NCBI GenBank assembly: GCA_021732365.1
Contig: JAKFVD010000011.1
Location: forward strand, 1 to 39,977
Direction of reading: 5' to 3'
Source of the DNA: Methylotenera sp.
Lineage (GTDB): Bacteria; Pseudomonadota; Gammaproteobacteria; Burkholderiales; Methylophilaceae
DNA: 39,977 nucleotides
Shown: one piece after another, positions 15,310-22,601 of the stretch
Position numbering within the stretch: position 1 is the stretch's first letter
Layout: every line of letters begins with the position of its first letter
Program-made: the position numbers and the translations under genes
Notes under the pieces: model-generated
Told to the model about the DNA's origin: nothing
What the model saw: only the letters and a program-made list of their open reading frames with translations
Databases searched by the model: none

Positions 15310-16125
15310 ATGGAAAATCTATTCGCACTGGATTGGTCTTTAATTGGTGTTACGATTGGCTTATTTATTGGCTTAGTGCTGGCATTAACTGGCGCTGGTG
15401 GCTCAATTTTAGCGATTCCACTACTGATGTTAGGCTTGAATTTAAGCTTTAATCAAGCAGCCCCCATAGCGTTATTGGCGGTATTGTTGGCGGCTATCTT
15501 TGGCACGGCTCAAGGCTTATATAAAAACACAGTGCGTTACAGAACGGCAATACTCATTGCCTGCTTTGGTGTGCTGTTTGCGCCAGTGGGGGTATGGGTT
15601 GCATCGCATATTCCCAGCGCTATTCTCAGCCTAATTTTTGCAGTTATGATGCTTTATGTGGCTTGGCATATGTGGCACCAAAGCAGTATTGCGCAAACCA
15701 GCCAACAAAATTTACCTGATATGCCGTGCATGGTTAGCAAAGTCACATCCAGACTATATTGGACGTCAGCTTGCACAAGGCGGCTTATTGCCACAGGCGT
15801 CGTTGCTGGCTTTGCTTCTGGCTTGTTAGGCGTTGGTGGCGGATTTGTGATTGTGCCAAGTTTACGTAAGGTGAGTAATTTTAATATGCAAACCATAGTG
15901 GCCACTTCTTTGATGGTGGTGAGTATCGTTTCAATTGTCAGTATTGTTAGCTATAACTCAGCCGCACCATTGCAATGGAAAATTGCCATTCCTTTTATGT
16001 TAAGTACTGTCCTTGGCTTGCTGATTGGCAGCCAGTTCAGTCAAAAAGTATCCACAAAAATCAGTCAGCGTGGCTTTGCATTATTAGCCGTATTGGCGGC
16101 AATTTTAATGATTTTTAGGTATTAA
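15310..16125 (+). CDS. TauE/SafE-family sulfite/anion exporter
   Basis: A 271-residue polytopic inner-membrane protein with about eight hydrophobic helices in two repeats, each opening with a glycine-rich motif: LALTGAGGSILAIPLLMLGLN near residue 25 and FASGLLGVGGGFVIVPSLR near residue 170. These are signatures of the TauE/SafE family, which exports sulfite, sulfoacetate or related anions. The start is 4 bases after the sqr stop, so the genes are coupled. In this context export of sulfite or thiosulfate made by the dioxygenase pathway is the likely role; the actual substrate cannot be read from sequence. Confidence 0.88.
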   Translation: MENLFALDWSLIGVTIGLFIGLVLALTGAGGSILAIPLLMLGLNLSFNQAAPIALLAVLLAAIFGTAQGLYKNTVRYRTAILIACFGVLFAPVGVWVASHIPSAILSLIFAVMMLYVAWHMWHQSSIAQTSQQNLPDMPCMVSKVTSRLYWTSACTRRLIATGVVAGFASGLLGVGGGFVIVPSLRKVSNFNMQTIVATSLMVVSIVSIVSIVSYNSAAPLQWKIAIPFMLSTVLGLLIGSQFSQKVSTKISQRGFALLAVLAAILMIFRY

Positions 16126-16177
16126 GATTGTTTATGTCAGATTAGTCAAAAATAATTATTTTTTTCTAAACTTTTAA

Positions 16178-16205
16178 TTGGTTTTACTACTCTGCTCAGT
16201 ATAAA
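16178..16205 (+). promoter_or_regulatory. candidate promoter of the cbb3-like oxidase cluster
   Basis: TTGGTT (16178-16183) and TATAAA (16200-16205) are spaced by 16 bases, about 45 bases upstream of the ccoN-like ATG. I looked for an FNR/ANR box (TTGAT-N4-ATCAA) in 16126-16248 and did not find a convincing one. The 123-base gap also contains a short odd palindrome (acttttTaaaagt) around 16214-16226. Confidence 0.4.
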
Positions 16206-16248
16206 AATTATTCCACTTTTTAAAAGTTATTTTCTTAGAGGTTAGCAA

Positions 16249-17916
16249 ATGGATGGTACCGCGCTCATATTACTATTGACATTCTTAGTGTCAGTCACAG
16301 GATTGTTGGTTTTTATCTGGTCTATGTCGAATGGATTTTTTAACACCAAACAAAGCGCCTCTCATATTATTTTTGGACAAAACGAAATTGGCTTGGTTGA
16401 AGATCCTGCTTCTAATCAGACTAACAACGAGTTGCAAGAGGCAGCAGGCGAAACTGATGCCAGCTTAACGCAAAAAGAATTGAGCGATCGCCTAATTGCC
16501 GACAAATCGTCCGCCCTACCCGCTTTCGTGTGTTTGTTAACCGCCATGTGCTGGTTAATTGTGGGTTCTGCAGCTGCGATTATTGCATCCATTAAGCTGC
16601 ATGAGCCCGATTGGTTAGTGTCACAAGCATGGCTCACATTTGGGCGTATGAGAAGCATCCATTTAAATTCGGTGATATATGGTTGGGCATCGATGGCTGG
16701 CGTGGGTGTCAGTTTATGGCTGATTCCGCGCTTGCTCAAAACACCATTAGTGGGCGCAAAGTTTGTGTATTGGGGCGCGATTATTTGGCATGTGGCATTA
16801 ATGTGTGGTGTAGCGGCTATTGGTGCAGGCTACACAGATGGCATGGAATGGTTAGAAATGCCATGGCAGGTAGACATATTTATTGTGTTAGGCGGCGCAT
16901 TAATGGGCTTGCCATTATTCTTAACGCTGGCTAATCGCAAGGTTGACCATTTATATGTATCGGTTTGGTACATCGGCGCGGCGTTAATTTGGTTTCCCAT
17001 TCTATTCTTTATCGCCAACATCCCAAACCTACACTTTGGTGTGCAAGGCGCGGCCATGAACTGGTGGTATGGTCATAACGCGTTAGGTTTATGGTTTACG
17101 CCAATTGGCTTAGGCGCGGCTTATTACTTTATCCCTAAAGTACTAGGCAGACCAATTTATTCCTACAACTTATCGTTGCTGGGCTTTTGGTGCTTGGCTT
17201 TCTTCTACTCACAAGTGGGCGGTCACCATTTAATTGGCGGCCCGCTACCCACTTGGATGGTCACGCTTTCTATCGTGCAATCCATGATGATGATTATCCC
17301 TGTGTTTGCGGTGGCGGTTAATCATCATATGACAGTGGGCGGCAATATTAAAGCGGTTATTCATTCACCCACACTACGTTTTATTGTGCTGGGCTCAATG
17401 CTGTATGTGGCGGCATCGGTGCAAGGCTCACTTGAGGCATTGCGCTCTGTAAACGTGATTACGCATTTCACTCATTACACAGTGGCACATGCGCATTTGG
17501 GTATGTACGGTTTTTTCACCTTAGTCATGTTTGGCTCAATCTACTTCATTATGCCTAGAATCGTGGATTGGGAATGGCCGCATCCTTGGATGATTAGCGC
17601 GCACTTTTGGTTAGTTGCGCTTGGTTTTGCGGTTTACTTTATTGGCTTAACTATTGGCGGCTGGTTGCAAGGTGTTGCCATGGTAGATGCGGCTAAACCG
17701 TTTATGGATTCAGTCGCAGTGACCCTGCCCTATTTAAAATCCCGCTCTATTGGCGGCGGCTTGATGGTGTTAGGGCACTTGATATTTATGATTCACTTTA
17801 TATTAATCAGCCTGCGTTATGGTACGAAAAAAGAGCCTGCATTGCTGATTCCAAAAGTGAATATTCCATTTATAAAAGAGGCGAAAGTTGCAGCCACAGA
17901 ATTGAAGAGAGGTTAA
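16249..17916 (+). CDS. ccoN: cbb3-type (C-family) oxidase catalytic subunit I, N-terminally extended
   Basis: 555 residues. AGAGG precedes the ATG by 8 bases. Haem and copper ligands of a cbb3 oxygen reductase are visible: H138 (RSIHLNSVIYGWAS, low-spin haem), H276 (NWWYGHNALG) and H326-H327 (GGHHLIGG) for CuB, and H414/H416 (VAHAHLGMYGFF) for the two haems. Y320 is 44 residues after H276, the spacing of the cross-linked His-Tyr pair of cbb3 enzymes, which argues for oxygen reduction rather than NO reduction. Residues 1-90 are unusual: an extra helix (5-25) resembling small CcoS-like proteins and a polar linker before the conserved core. Its stop overlaps the next ATG by one base. Confidence 0.88.
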   Translation: MDGTALILLLTFLVSVTGLLVFIWSMSNGFFNTKQSASHIIFGQNEIGLVEDPASNQTNNELQEAAGETDASLTQKELSDRLIADKSSALPAFVCLLTAMCWLIVGSAAAIIASIKLHEPDWLVSQAWLTFGRMRSIHLNSVIYGWASMAGVGVSLWLIPRLLKTPLVGAKFVYWGAIIWHVALMCGVAAIGAGYTDGMEWLEMPWQVDIFIVLGGALMGLPLFLTLANRKVDHLYVSVWYIGAALIWFPILFFIANIPNLHFGVQGAAMNWWYGHNALGLWFTPIGLGAAYYFIPKVLGRPIYSYNLSLLGFWCLAFFYSQVGGHHLIGGPLPTWMVTLSIVQSMMMIIPVFAVAVNHHMTVGGNIKAVIHSPTLRFIVLGSMLYVAASVQGSLEALRSVNVITHFTHYTVAHAHLGMYGFFTLVMFGSIYFIMPRIVDWEWPHPWMISAHFWLVALGFAVYFIGLTIGGWLQGVAMVDAAKPFMDSVAVTLPYLKSRSIGGGLMVLGHLIFMIHFILISLRYGTKKEPALLIPKVNIPFIKEAKVAATELKRG

Positions 17917-18536
17917 TGATGGCTGGCCATATTGATGAGAAAAAACTATTTACGGGCGCATTAGTGATTATTGCGTTTGCCACTCTGGCTTTGGTGGTGA
18001 TGCCTTATGTGCAGCTAAAGCATGTAAAAGCGCCCGCTGAATTAAAACCTTATACCGACCAGCAAGCGCATGGCCGCAAAGTGTATATGAGCATGGGCTG
18101 CGTATATTGCCACTCGCAACAACCACGCGATGCCAAATATGCACCAGATGACAAACGTGGCTGGGGCAGAGCTTCAACAGCAGCTGATTACGCTTATGAC
18201 AAAGTACATCTTTTAGGCACCATGCGTACTGGCCCTGATTTGCTGAATATCGGCGCGCGTCAGCCATCGCAAGATTGGCATTTAGGGCATTTATACCAAC
18301 CACGCGCCTATACGCCTGGCTCAATTATGCCAGCCTACCCGTTTATGTTTGTAGAGCGCAAAGGTCCTGCCAAGGACGGTGAAGTGGTTATAAATCTGCC
18401 GCCCGCCTATGCAAAACCTGGCATCACCATTGTAGCCACGCGCGATGCACTGGGTTTGGTGGAATATTTGAAAGCCCTAGATAGAACCTATCCGATTAAA
18501 AAAACTATTGAACAAAGTCTAGAAAAAGCAAAGTAA
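17916..18536 (+). CDS. ccoO: CcoO-like mono-haem cytochrome c subunit
   Basis: 206 residues with an N-terminal membrane anchor (about 12-32) and a periplasmic haem c domain. The haem site is C62-x-x-C65-H66 in SMGCVYCHSQQPRD, and M138 (GSIMPAYPFMF) is the sixth ligand. The segments RGWGRASTAADYAYDKVHLLGTMRTGPDLLNIG and DWHLGHLYQPR are diagnostic of CcoO, subunit II of cbb3 oxidases. It starts inside the stop of the ccoN-like gene (TAATG). It would relay electrons from the cytochrome bc1 side or a soluble cytochrome to the catalytic subunit. Confidence 0.9.
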   Translation: MMAGHIDEKKLFTGALVIIAFATLALVVMPYVQLKHVKAPAELKPYTDQQAHGRKVYMSMGCVYCHSQQPRDAKYAPDDKRGWGRASTAADYAYDKVHLLGTMRTGPDLLNIGARQPSQDWHLGHLYQPRAYTPGSIMPAYPFMFVERKGPAKDGEVVINLPPAYAKPGITIVATRDALGLVEYLKALDRTYPIKKTIEQSLEKAK

Positions 18537-18561
18537 GTACAAAATTTAGGAGAAATACACA

Positions 18562-19161
18562 ATGAACGATAACGACGCGCTTAATGACGCGCAAAAAAGA
18601 GAAAAAATAGACCCCAGCGAAGAAGCAAAATCGCTGCCTTGGTTTATTACCATGACGATCGGCGCATTGTTAATGTGGAGCGCAATTTATATTTCAGAAA
18701 CTGTGATGATAGCCGCGCCAGAAGATGGTGACAATCGCGCACCGCAAGTATTAGCAACTAATGATTGTTCTGCAACAGATAAAGTCGCTATTGATGGTGG
18801 TGCAGTATTTCAAGGTAAATGTGTTGCTTGCCACCAAGCCAATGGCCAAGGCATTCCTGGTGTTTTCCCACCGCTAGCGGCATCCGAATGGGTAGCAGGC
18901 AAACCAGAAGTATTAGCCAATATTTTGTTGCATGGCATTAATGGCAAATTAACGGTTAAAGGCGTGGTTTACAACGGCCAGATGCCTGCTTTTAAAGATT
19001 TATTAACAGATGGTGAGATTGCGGCTGTGCTCACGCATATTCGCTCACAATGGGATAATAAATCAGAAGCAATTGATGAAAAATTAATCACCACTGTGCG
19101 CGATGCCACTAAAGACCGCGCGAATCCTTATAACGGGGATGAAGAGTTATCCAAACTCTAA
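18562..19161 (+). CDS. membrane-anchored mono-haem cytochrome c, third oxidase subunit
   Basis: 199 residues preceded by AGGAG. One transmembrane helix (about 27-47) follows a cytosolic tail rich in charged residues. A single haem site C87-x-x-C90-H91 (GKCVACHQANGQG) and M141 (NGQMPAF) define a class I cytochrome c. Canonical CcoP has two such domains and about 300 residues, so this is a half-CcoP. The last 35 residues are polar. It sits where CcoP is expected, 25 bases after the CcoO-like gene; no CcoQ gene is seen between them. Confidence 0.85.
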   Translation: MNDNDALNDAQKREKIDPSEEAKSLPWFITMTIGALLMWSAIYISETVMIAAPEDGDNRAPQVLATNDCSATDKVAIDGGAVFQGKCVACHQANGQGIPGVFPPLAASEWVAGKPEVLANILLHGINGKLTVKGVVYNGQMPAFKDLLTDGEIAAVLTHIRSQWDNKSEAIDEKLITTVRDATKDRANPYNGDEELSKL

Positions 19162-19223
19162 CCAGCATTAGCGCCTATTTCTCCAATTCAGCACGCGCTA
19201 AGTATGGTTTACTATTTGGCGTA

Positions 19224-19811
19224 TTGCTGTTTTGGGGACTTTTTTTCAACCTAATCACCGATAGTTTTTCAAACTTAACCCTAGAATCTGAGCGAAAATC
19301 CAATCTATTTTCAACCAAACCCAGCATTGCGATGCAGTTAATTAATGACAATGGTCAACGAATTTCATTAGCTAATTTCGCAAAACAGCAAAATAAAATA
19401 CTGGTTACCGAGTTCATTTATACCAGTTGCAAAACCCTGTGCTTAACTTTAGGCGACTATTTTCAGCAAGCGCAAACGCATATCAAAGCGCAATCCTTAC
19501 AGCAAAAAATCCACTTACTCAGCATTAGTTTTGATGTTGCAGCAGACAATCCAAAGCGCTTAAATCAATACCAATCTAGAATGAAAATGGATGACCAAAT
19601 CTGGTCAATCGCCACCATGGCAAGTGATGCCGACTTAGCAATGGCAAAACATCAGCTAGGCTTGGTGGTGCTTGCCGATAGTGGCAATGAGTTTGTGCAT
19701 AACAGCGCTTTTTTAGTCATTTCGCCGCAAGGAAAATTAATTGGTATTTATGATGACGATGATATTCAAGGTGCTTTAAGCTTGGCTGCATCAGAATCCT
19801 CAAAGCTGTAA
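19224..19811 (+). CDS. SCO1/SenC-family copper chaperone (start uncertain)
   Basis: The 195-residue reading uses a TTG at 19224. Copper/redox residues C69, C73 (YTSCKTLC) and H159 (FVHNSAF) identify a SCO protein, a thioredoxin-fold chaperone for oxidase copper sites on the periplasmic face. The start is doubtful: the frame is open back to 19143 and encodes a basic SARAKYG followed by a hydrophobic run that completes the membrane anchor, yet it contains no ATG or GTG. An ATT at 19167 or the TTG must be used, perhaps by coupling to the preceding stop at 19161. The chaperone fits the oxidase cluster. Confidence 0.82.
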   Translation: MLFWGLFFNLITDSFSNLTLESERKSNLFSTKPSIAMQLINDNGQRISLANFAKQQNKILVTEFIYTSCKTLCLTLGDYFQQAQTHIKAQSLQQKIHLLSISFDVAADNPKRLNQYQSRMKMDDQIWSIATMASDADLAMAKHQLGLVVLADSGNEFVHNSAFLVISPQGKLIGIYDDDDIQGALSLAASESSKL

Positions 19812-19819
19812 AGCTGCAA

Positions 19820-20398
19820 ATGAATCAACTTAAGCTAAATACCATTCAACTTTACGCAAGCGTGCTATTTTTAATCGTCGCAATTGCCCCTTCACTGCCG
19901 CCTTTTAGGTATTTGCTGGCATCTAGCATGGTTATTCATATGCTGATACAGATTCCAGCGCTGGTGCTGGCTGGCTATTGGCTAGCTGCACAAAATAAGC
20001 CAATTAACTCAGCACTATCATTAAGCTTAAGCTGCTGGTTATGGATTTTATTAGCAAGCACGTTTTGGATGTTGCCGATTAGCTTAGATAAAGCGCTTAT
20101 CAGCTCAAATTGGGATATTTTCAAAATAATCACGCTGCTTTTAAGCGGCATACTACTAAAGTCTGCGCTTGCAGGACCAAAAGTTTTATCGTTATTTTTT
20201 GTTGGCAGTAGTTTGATGATGCTGTTTTCAGTTGGTCATTTTTATCAAAATAGTGAATCAAGACTGTGTAACGGCTATTTATTGGCATCTCAGCAATCAA
20301 CTGGTTTAGGCTTAATGCTATTAGCTACGGCTTTGCTGTTATTTGCATTGTTTAAGCTCAGGCACGATATTTTCGAACCTAGCGAATCAGCTAATTAA
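19820..20398 (+). CDS. polytopic membrane protein of unknown function in the oxidase cluster
   Basis: 192 residues with about five or six hydrophobic helices. I do not assign a family with certainty. The segment SSMVIHMLIQIPALVLAGYWLA and the later TFWMLPISLDKAL resemble polytopic proteins encoded next to SCO genes in oxidase clusters of other proteobacteria, and there is a distant feel of CtaG-type assembly factors. Histidines and methionines (HMLIQ, SVGHFYQ) could bind metal, but this is speculation. It starts 8 bases after the SCO stop and is the last gene of the cluster, ending 9 bases before the convergent Crp/Fnr gene. An assembly role is inferred from position only. Confidence 0.7.
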   Translation: MNQLKLNTIQLYASVLFLIVAIAPSLPPFRYLLASSMVIHMLIQIPALVLAGYWLAAQNKPINSALSLSLSCWLWILLASTFWMLPISLDKALISSNWDIFKIITLLLSGILLKSALAGPKVLSLFFVGSSLMMLFSVGHFYQNSESRLCNGYLLASQQSTGLGLMLLATALLLFALFKLRHDIFEPSESAN

Positions 20399-20407
20399 GC
20401 AAATAAA

Positions 20408-21064
20408 TCAGCTGCTTGCTAATTTTTCCAATGCGGCGCGGTTACTAATTTCGACATGACCGCGGCCTAACGCAACCCAGTTTTTTTGCTCAAAGCGTTT
20501 TAATTGGCGGCTAACTACTTCGCGCGCGGTACCTAGCTCGTCCGCCATTAATTGATGGGTGCGGCTGATTGTTGTGCTGTTTGCATCTAATAATAACTTG
20601 GCTAGCCGCGCATCAAGGCTGTGAAACGCTACTTCATCTAGCAGCACGATTAAATCGCTAATTAAAACGCCGTAATTGGTCATCACAAATTGGCGAAATA
20701 CAGACGAATCGATCATTAACTGATTAAAAGCTGGCGCGGGAATAATCACATCACGAATCGGCTCTTCTACAATGGTAGATGCAGGATAGTTGCTGTGCCC
20801 CAACAAGCAAGTAGTAGTGATCACGCAAGTTTCGCCTGCTGCAACCCGATACAACAAAATTTCGCGGCCACTGGTAGACATTTTGTATACGCGTGATTGC
20901 CCTGCAAGGCGCATCACATAAGCACCGCAAGCACCACCTTCGCGATATCCAATAGTGCCTATCGGCGCTTCCACTATGCGGGCAGATTTAATTAAAATTT
21001 CACGTGCGTTTGGCTCAAGCTGTAATAAAGCGGGAAAGCTTTCCAGCCAGTTTAAATTATCCAT
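20408..21064 (-). CDS. Crp/Fnr-family transcriptional regulator, cysteine-containing sensor domain
   Basis: 218 residues. It has an N-terminal cyclic-nucleotide-binding-type beta roll (about 15-130), a dimer helix and a C-terminal winged helix. In the recognition helix, TAREVVSRQLKRF carries the E--SR pattern that in FNR-type proteins reads TTGAT half-sites. It lacks the N-terminal cysteine cluster of FNR, so it is not a standard [4Fe-4S] oxygen sensor. Instead C46 (GGACGAY), C80 and C86 (GETCVITTTCLLG) lie in the sensor domain, a pattern I associate with an uncharacterised betaproteobacterial subgroup. GAGG precedes the ATG. It is convergent to the oxidase cluster; control of that cluster or the sulfide genes is possible but unproven. 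Confidence 0.88.
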   Translation of the reverse strand: MDNLNWLESFPALLQLEPNAREILIKSARIVEAPIGTIGYREGGACGAYVMRLAGQSRVYKMSTSGREILLYRVAAGETCVITTTCLLGHSNYPASTIVEEPIRDVIIPAPAFNQLMIDSSVFRQFVMTNYGVLISDLIVLLDEVAFHSLDARLAKLLLDANSTTISRTHQLMADELGTAREVVSRQLKRFEQKNWVALGRGHVEISNRAALEKLASS

Positions 21065-21311
21065 TTACTCAATCCTCATCCTATTTTTATGTACGTTAAC
21101 GCCCACAAAAAGGCTTAATTATCTTTTTTTAGTTATCTTAGCGCTTAAGCTATCTAACATTGCAACACTATCAGCAGCTAAGCATTGTTGCAACACACTT
21201 CAATATTCCATCAAATCGCTTGCTAGCTTTAGCGATATTCAAGCAATCTTAACTTTAGTTTTACACTCAAATAATTTGCCATACAAACCATTTGCATATT
21301 TAATTAAAATA

Positions 21312-21338
21312 AGTTAATTTATATCAACTAAATTAACT
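21312..21338. promoter_or_regulatory. 27-bp inverted repeat, candidate MarR/OhrR operator
   Basis: 10-base perfect half-sites agttaattta (21312-21321) and taaattaact (21329-21338) flank a 7-base spacer, 18 bases before the MarR-type ATG. Position and symmetry suit autoregulation by the MarR protein. The remaining divergent gap (21065-21311) also has two direct copies of ttgcaacac at 21160-21168 and 21188-21196, 28 bases apart, of unknown meaning. Confidence 0.55.
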
Positions 21339-21356
21339 AAAAAAATAACATTATTT

Positions 21357-21821
21357 ATGGCCAATTACGATAATTTAAAATTAAATCATCAACTTTGCTT
21401 TGCATTGTATGCAGCGACGCATTCGCTAACGCGCGCTTATCGCAGTTCGCTTGAGCCGCTTGGCATTACATATACGCAATACTTAGTGATGTTGGTGTTA
21501 TGGGAAACAGATGGAATTAGTGTGGGTAAAATTGCGCAACGGTTAGAGCTAGATTCTGCCACGCTGACGCCAATGCTAAAACGTTTAGAAACGGCAGGCT
21601 TTATTAGCCGCTTACGCAATCTTAAAGATGAGCGGATTGTAGAGATCAAATTAACGCCTGCTGGCAACCATTTACAACACGAAATCGCACAAGTACAACA
21701 TGGCGTTGCCTGTCAAACAGGTTTAAGCACCGATGAGTTTAATCAGCTTAAAGATTCATTACATCGCTTGGTTGAAACCATGACTAATTGTGAAGTGCCC
21801 AACAAAAATAAACATAACTAA
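21357..21821 (+). CDS. MarR-family regulator, two-cysteine OhrR-like
   Basis: 154 residues. The N-terminal LNHQLCFALYAATHSLTRAYR and PLGITYTQYLVMLVLWE are typical of OhrR, with reactive C14 and nearby tyrosines Y18, Y28 and Y39/Y42. The winged helix is SVGKIAQRLELDSATLTPMLKRLETAGFISRLRN. C119 lies 105 residues after C14, the same separation as C22-C127 in the two-cysteine Xanthomonas OhrR, which senses organic peroxides through a disulfide. No ohr gene is adjacent, so the target is open. No clear ribosome site precedes the ATG. A strong terminator follows. Confidence 0.88.
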   Translation: MANYDNLKLNHQLCFALYAATHSLTRAYRSSLEPLGITYTQYLVMLVLWETDGISVGKIAQRLELDSATLTPMLKRLETAGFISRLRNLKDERIVEIKLTPAGNHLQHEIAQVQHGVACQTGLSTDEFNQLKDSLHRLVETMTNCEVPNKNKHN

Positions 21822-21833
21822 AAAATTGATACA

Positions 21834-21864
21834 AAAAAAGCTAGTCGCAATGACTAGCTTTTTT
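21834..21864. terminator. bidirectional terminator, MarR gene / truncated haemoglobin gene
   Basis: 21834-21846 and 21852-21864 are perfect 13-base inverted repeats (aaaaaagctagtc and partner) around the 5-base loop gcaat. A-run on the left and T-run on the right allow termination in both directions. It lies in the 59-base gap between convergent genes. Confidence 0.92.
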
Positions 21865-21880
21865 ATTGCTTGACGTGTGT

Positions 21881-22390
21881 CTATTTTCTAACTGGTTCTG
21901 ATACTGGTTTTTCACCCGTTACAATCACGTTGCGATAGCTTTCTAAGCTACCCATCAATTGACTAATTTCGTATGCTGGTACATTAAATGCATAAAATGT
22001 GTGCAAGCATTCAATCAAAATAATATTGAACTCACGATTGGTAATGTTTAAATGTGGGTGGCTGTCTTTCATTGATTTACCGCGACCAAACTCATCTCTT
22101 ACATAAATTTTTGGTCCGCCAGTTTCTTGCACAACCCAGTTAGTTAACATCACTTTAAAACCCGCTTTGCTGTCTACGTTGTCATGCACTGCTTTTAATG
22201 CTGGGTTAGCATTTAACGCTCTGTTGACATAAATTTTATCAACTAAATGATCCACTGTTGAGGCGATGTTGTAAGTGCCGCCCAAACGTGTGTACAGTGA
22301 ATCTTCGGCCAAAGTTGGTAGTGAAACCAACATTGCACTAGCTGCTGCAATTGATAATAACAAATTACTTAATCTACTTTTAAGTGCCAT
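21881..22390 (-). CDS. group 1 truncated haemoglobin with predicted signal peptide
   Basis: 169 residues from the ATG at 22390, which has GGGAGAG just upstream. A longer in-frame reading to 22480 lacks a ribosome site. The N-terminus MALKSRLSNLLLSIAAASAM followed by LVSLPTLAEDS looks like a cleavable Sec signal. The globin part has SLYTRLGGTYNIASTVDHLVDKI (helices A-B), the proximal histidine in SHPHLNITNREFN, and the C-terminal HTFYAFNVPAYEISQLMGSLES segment of trHbN proteins. Group 1 haemoglobins bind oxygen or NO; most are cytosolic, so periplasmic export is notable. It lies near the oxidase and regulator genes but is transcribed alone. Confidence 0.88.
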   Translation of the reverse strand: MALKSRLSNLLLSIAAASAMLVSLPTLAEDSLYTRLGGTYNIASTVDHLVDKIYVNRALNANPALKAVHDNVDSKAGFKVMLTNWVVQETGGPKIYVRDEFGRGKSMKDSHPHLNITNREFNIILIECLHTFYAFNVPAYEISQLMGSLESYRNVIVTGEKPVSEPVRK

Positions 22391-22601
22391 TTCAACTCTC
22401 CCTAACAGAATGAATAGTGAATAATGTATTACATTTTTTATCTTATTTAATGCGGATTTCACACCAATTAAGTCATTCAATCTTGAAATAGTTAACTAAC
22501 ATTTAGCAACAATTAATTAACAATTTCAATTAATTGTATTTTTAGCATATTAATTATTAGTACGCAAACTATTTTTAGGGTGGTCAATATATAGATTAAG
22601 T

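Noticed and set aside
16126..16248. FNR/ANR box before the oxidase cluster
   Set aside because: No TTGAT-N4-ATCAA-like palindrome found by eye; only a general promoter is supported.
16249..19811. Reading the oxidase cluster as an sNOR/NO reductase operon (norSY-senC-orf1 type)
   Set aside because: The catalytic subunit has the cbb3 His-Tyr pair (H276/Y320) and CcoN motifs, the second subunit is CcoO-like without a CuA cupredoxin, and no NOR glutamate motif is seen.
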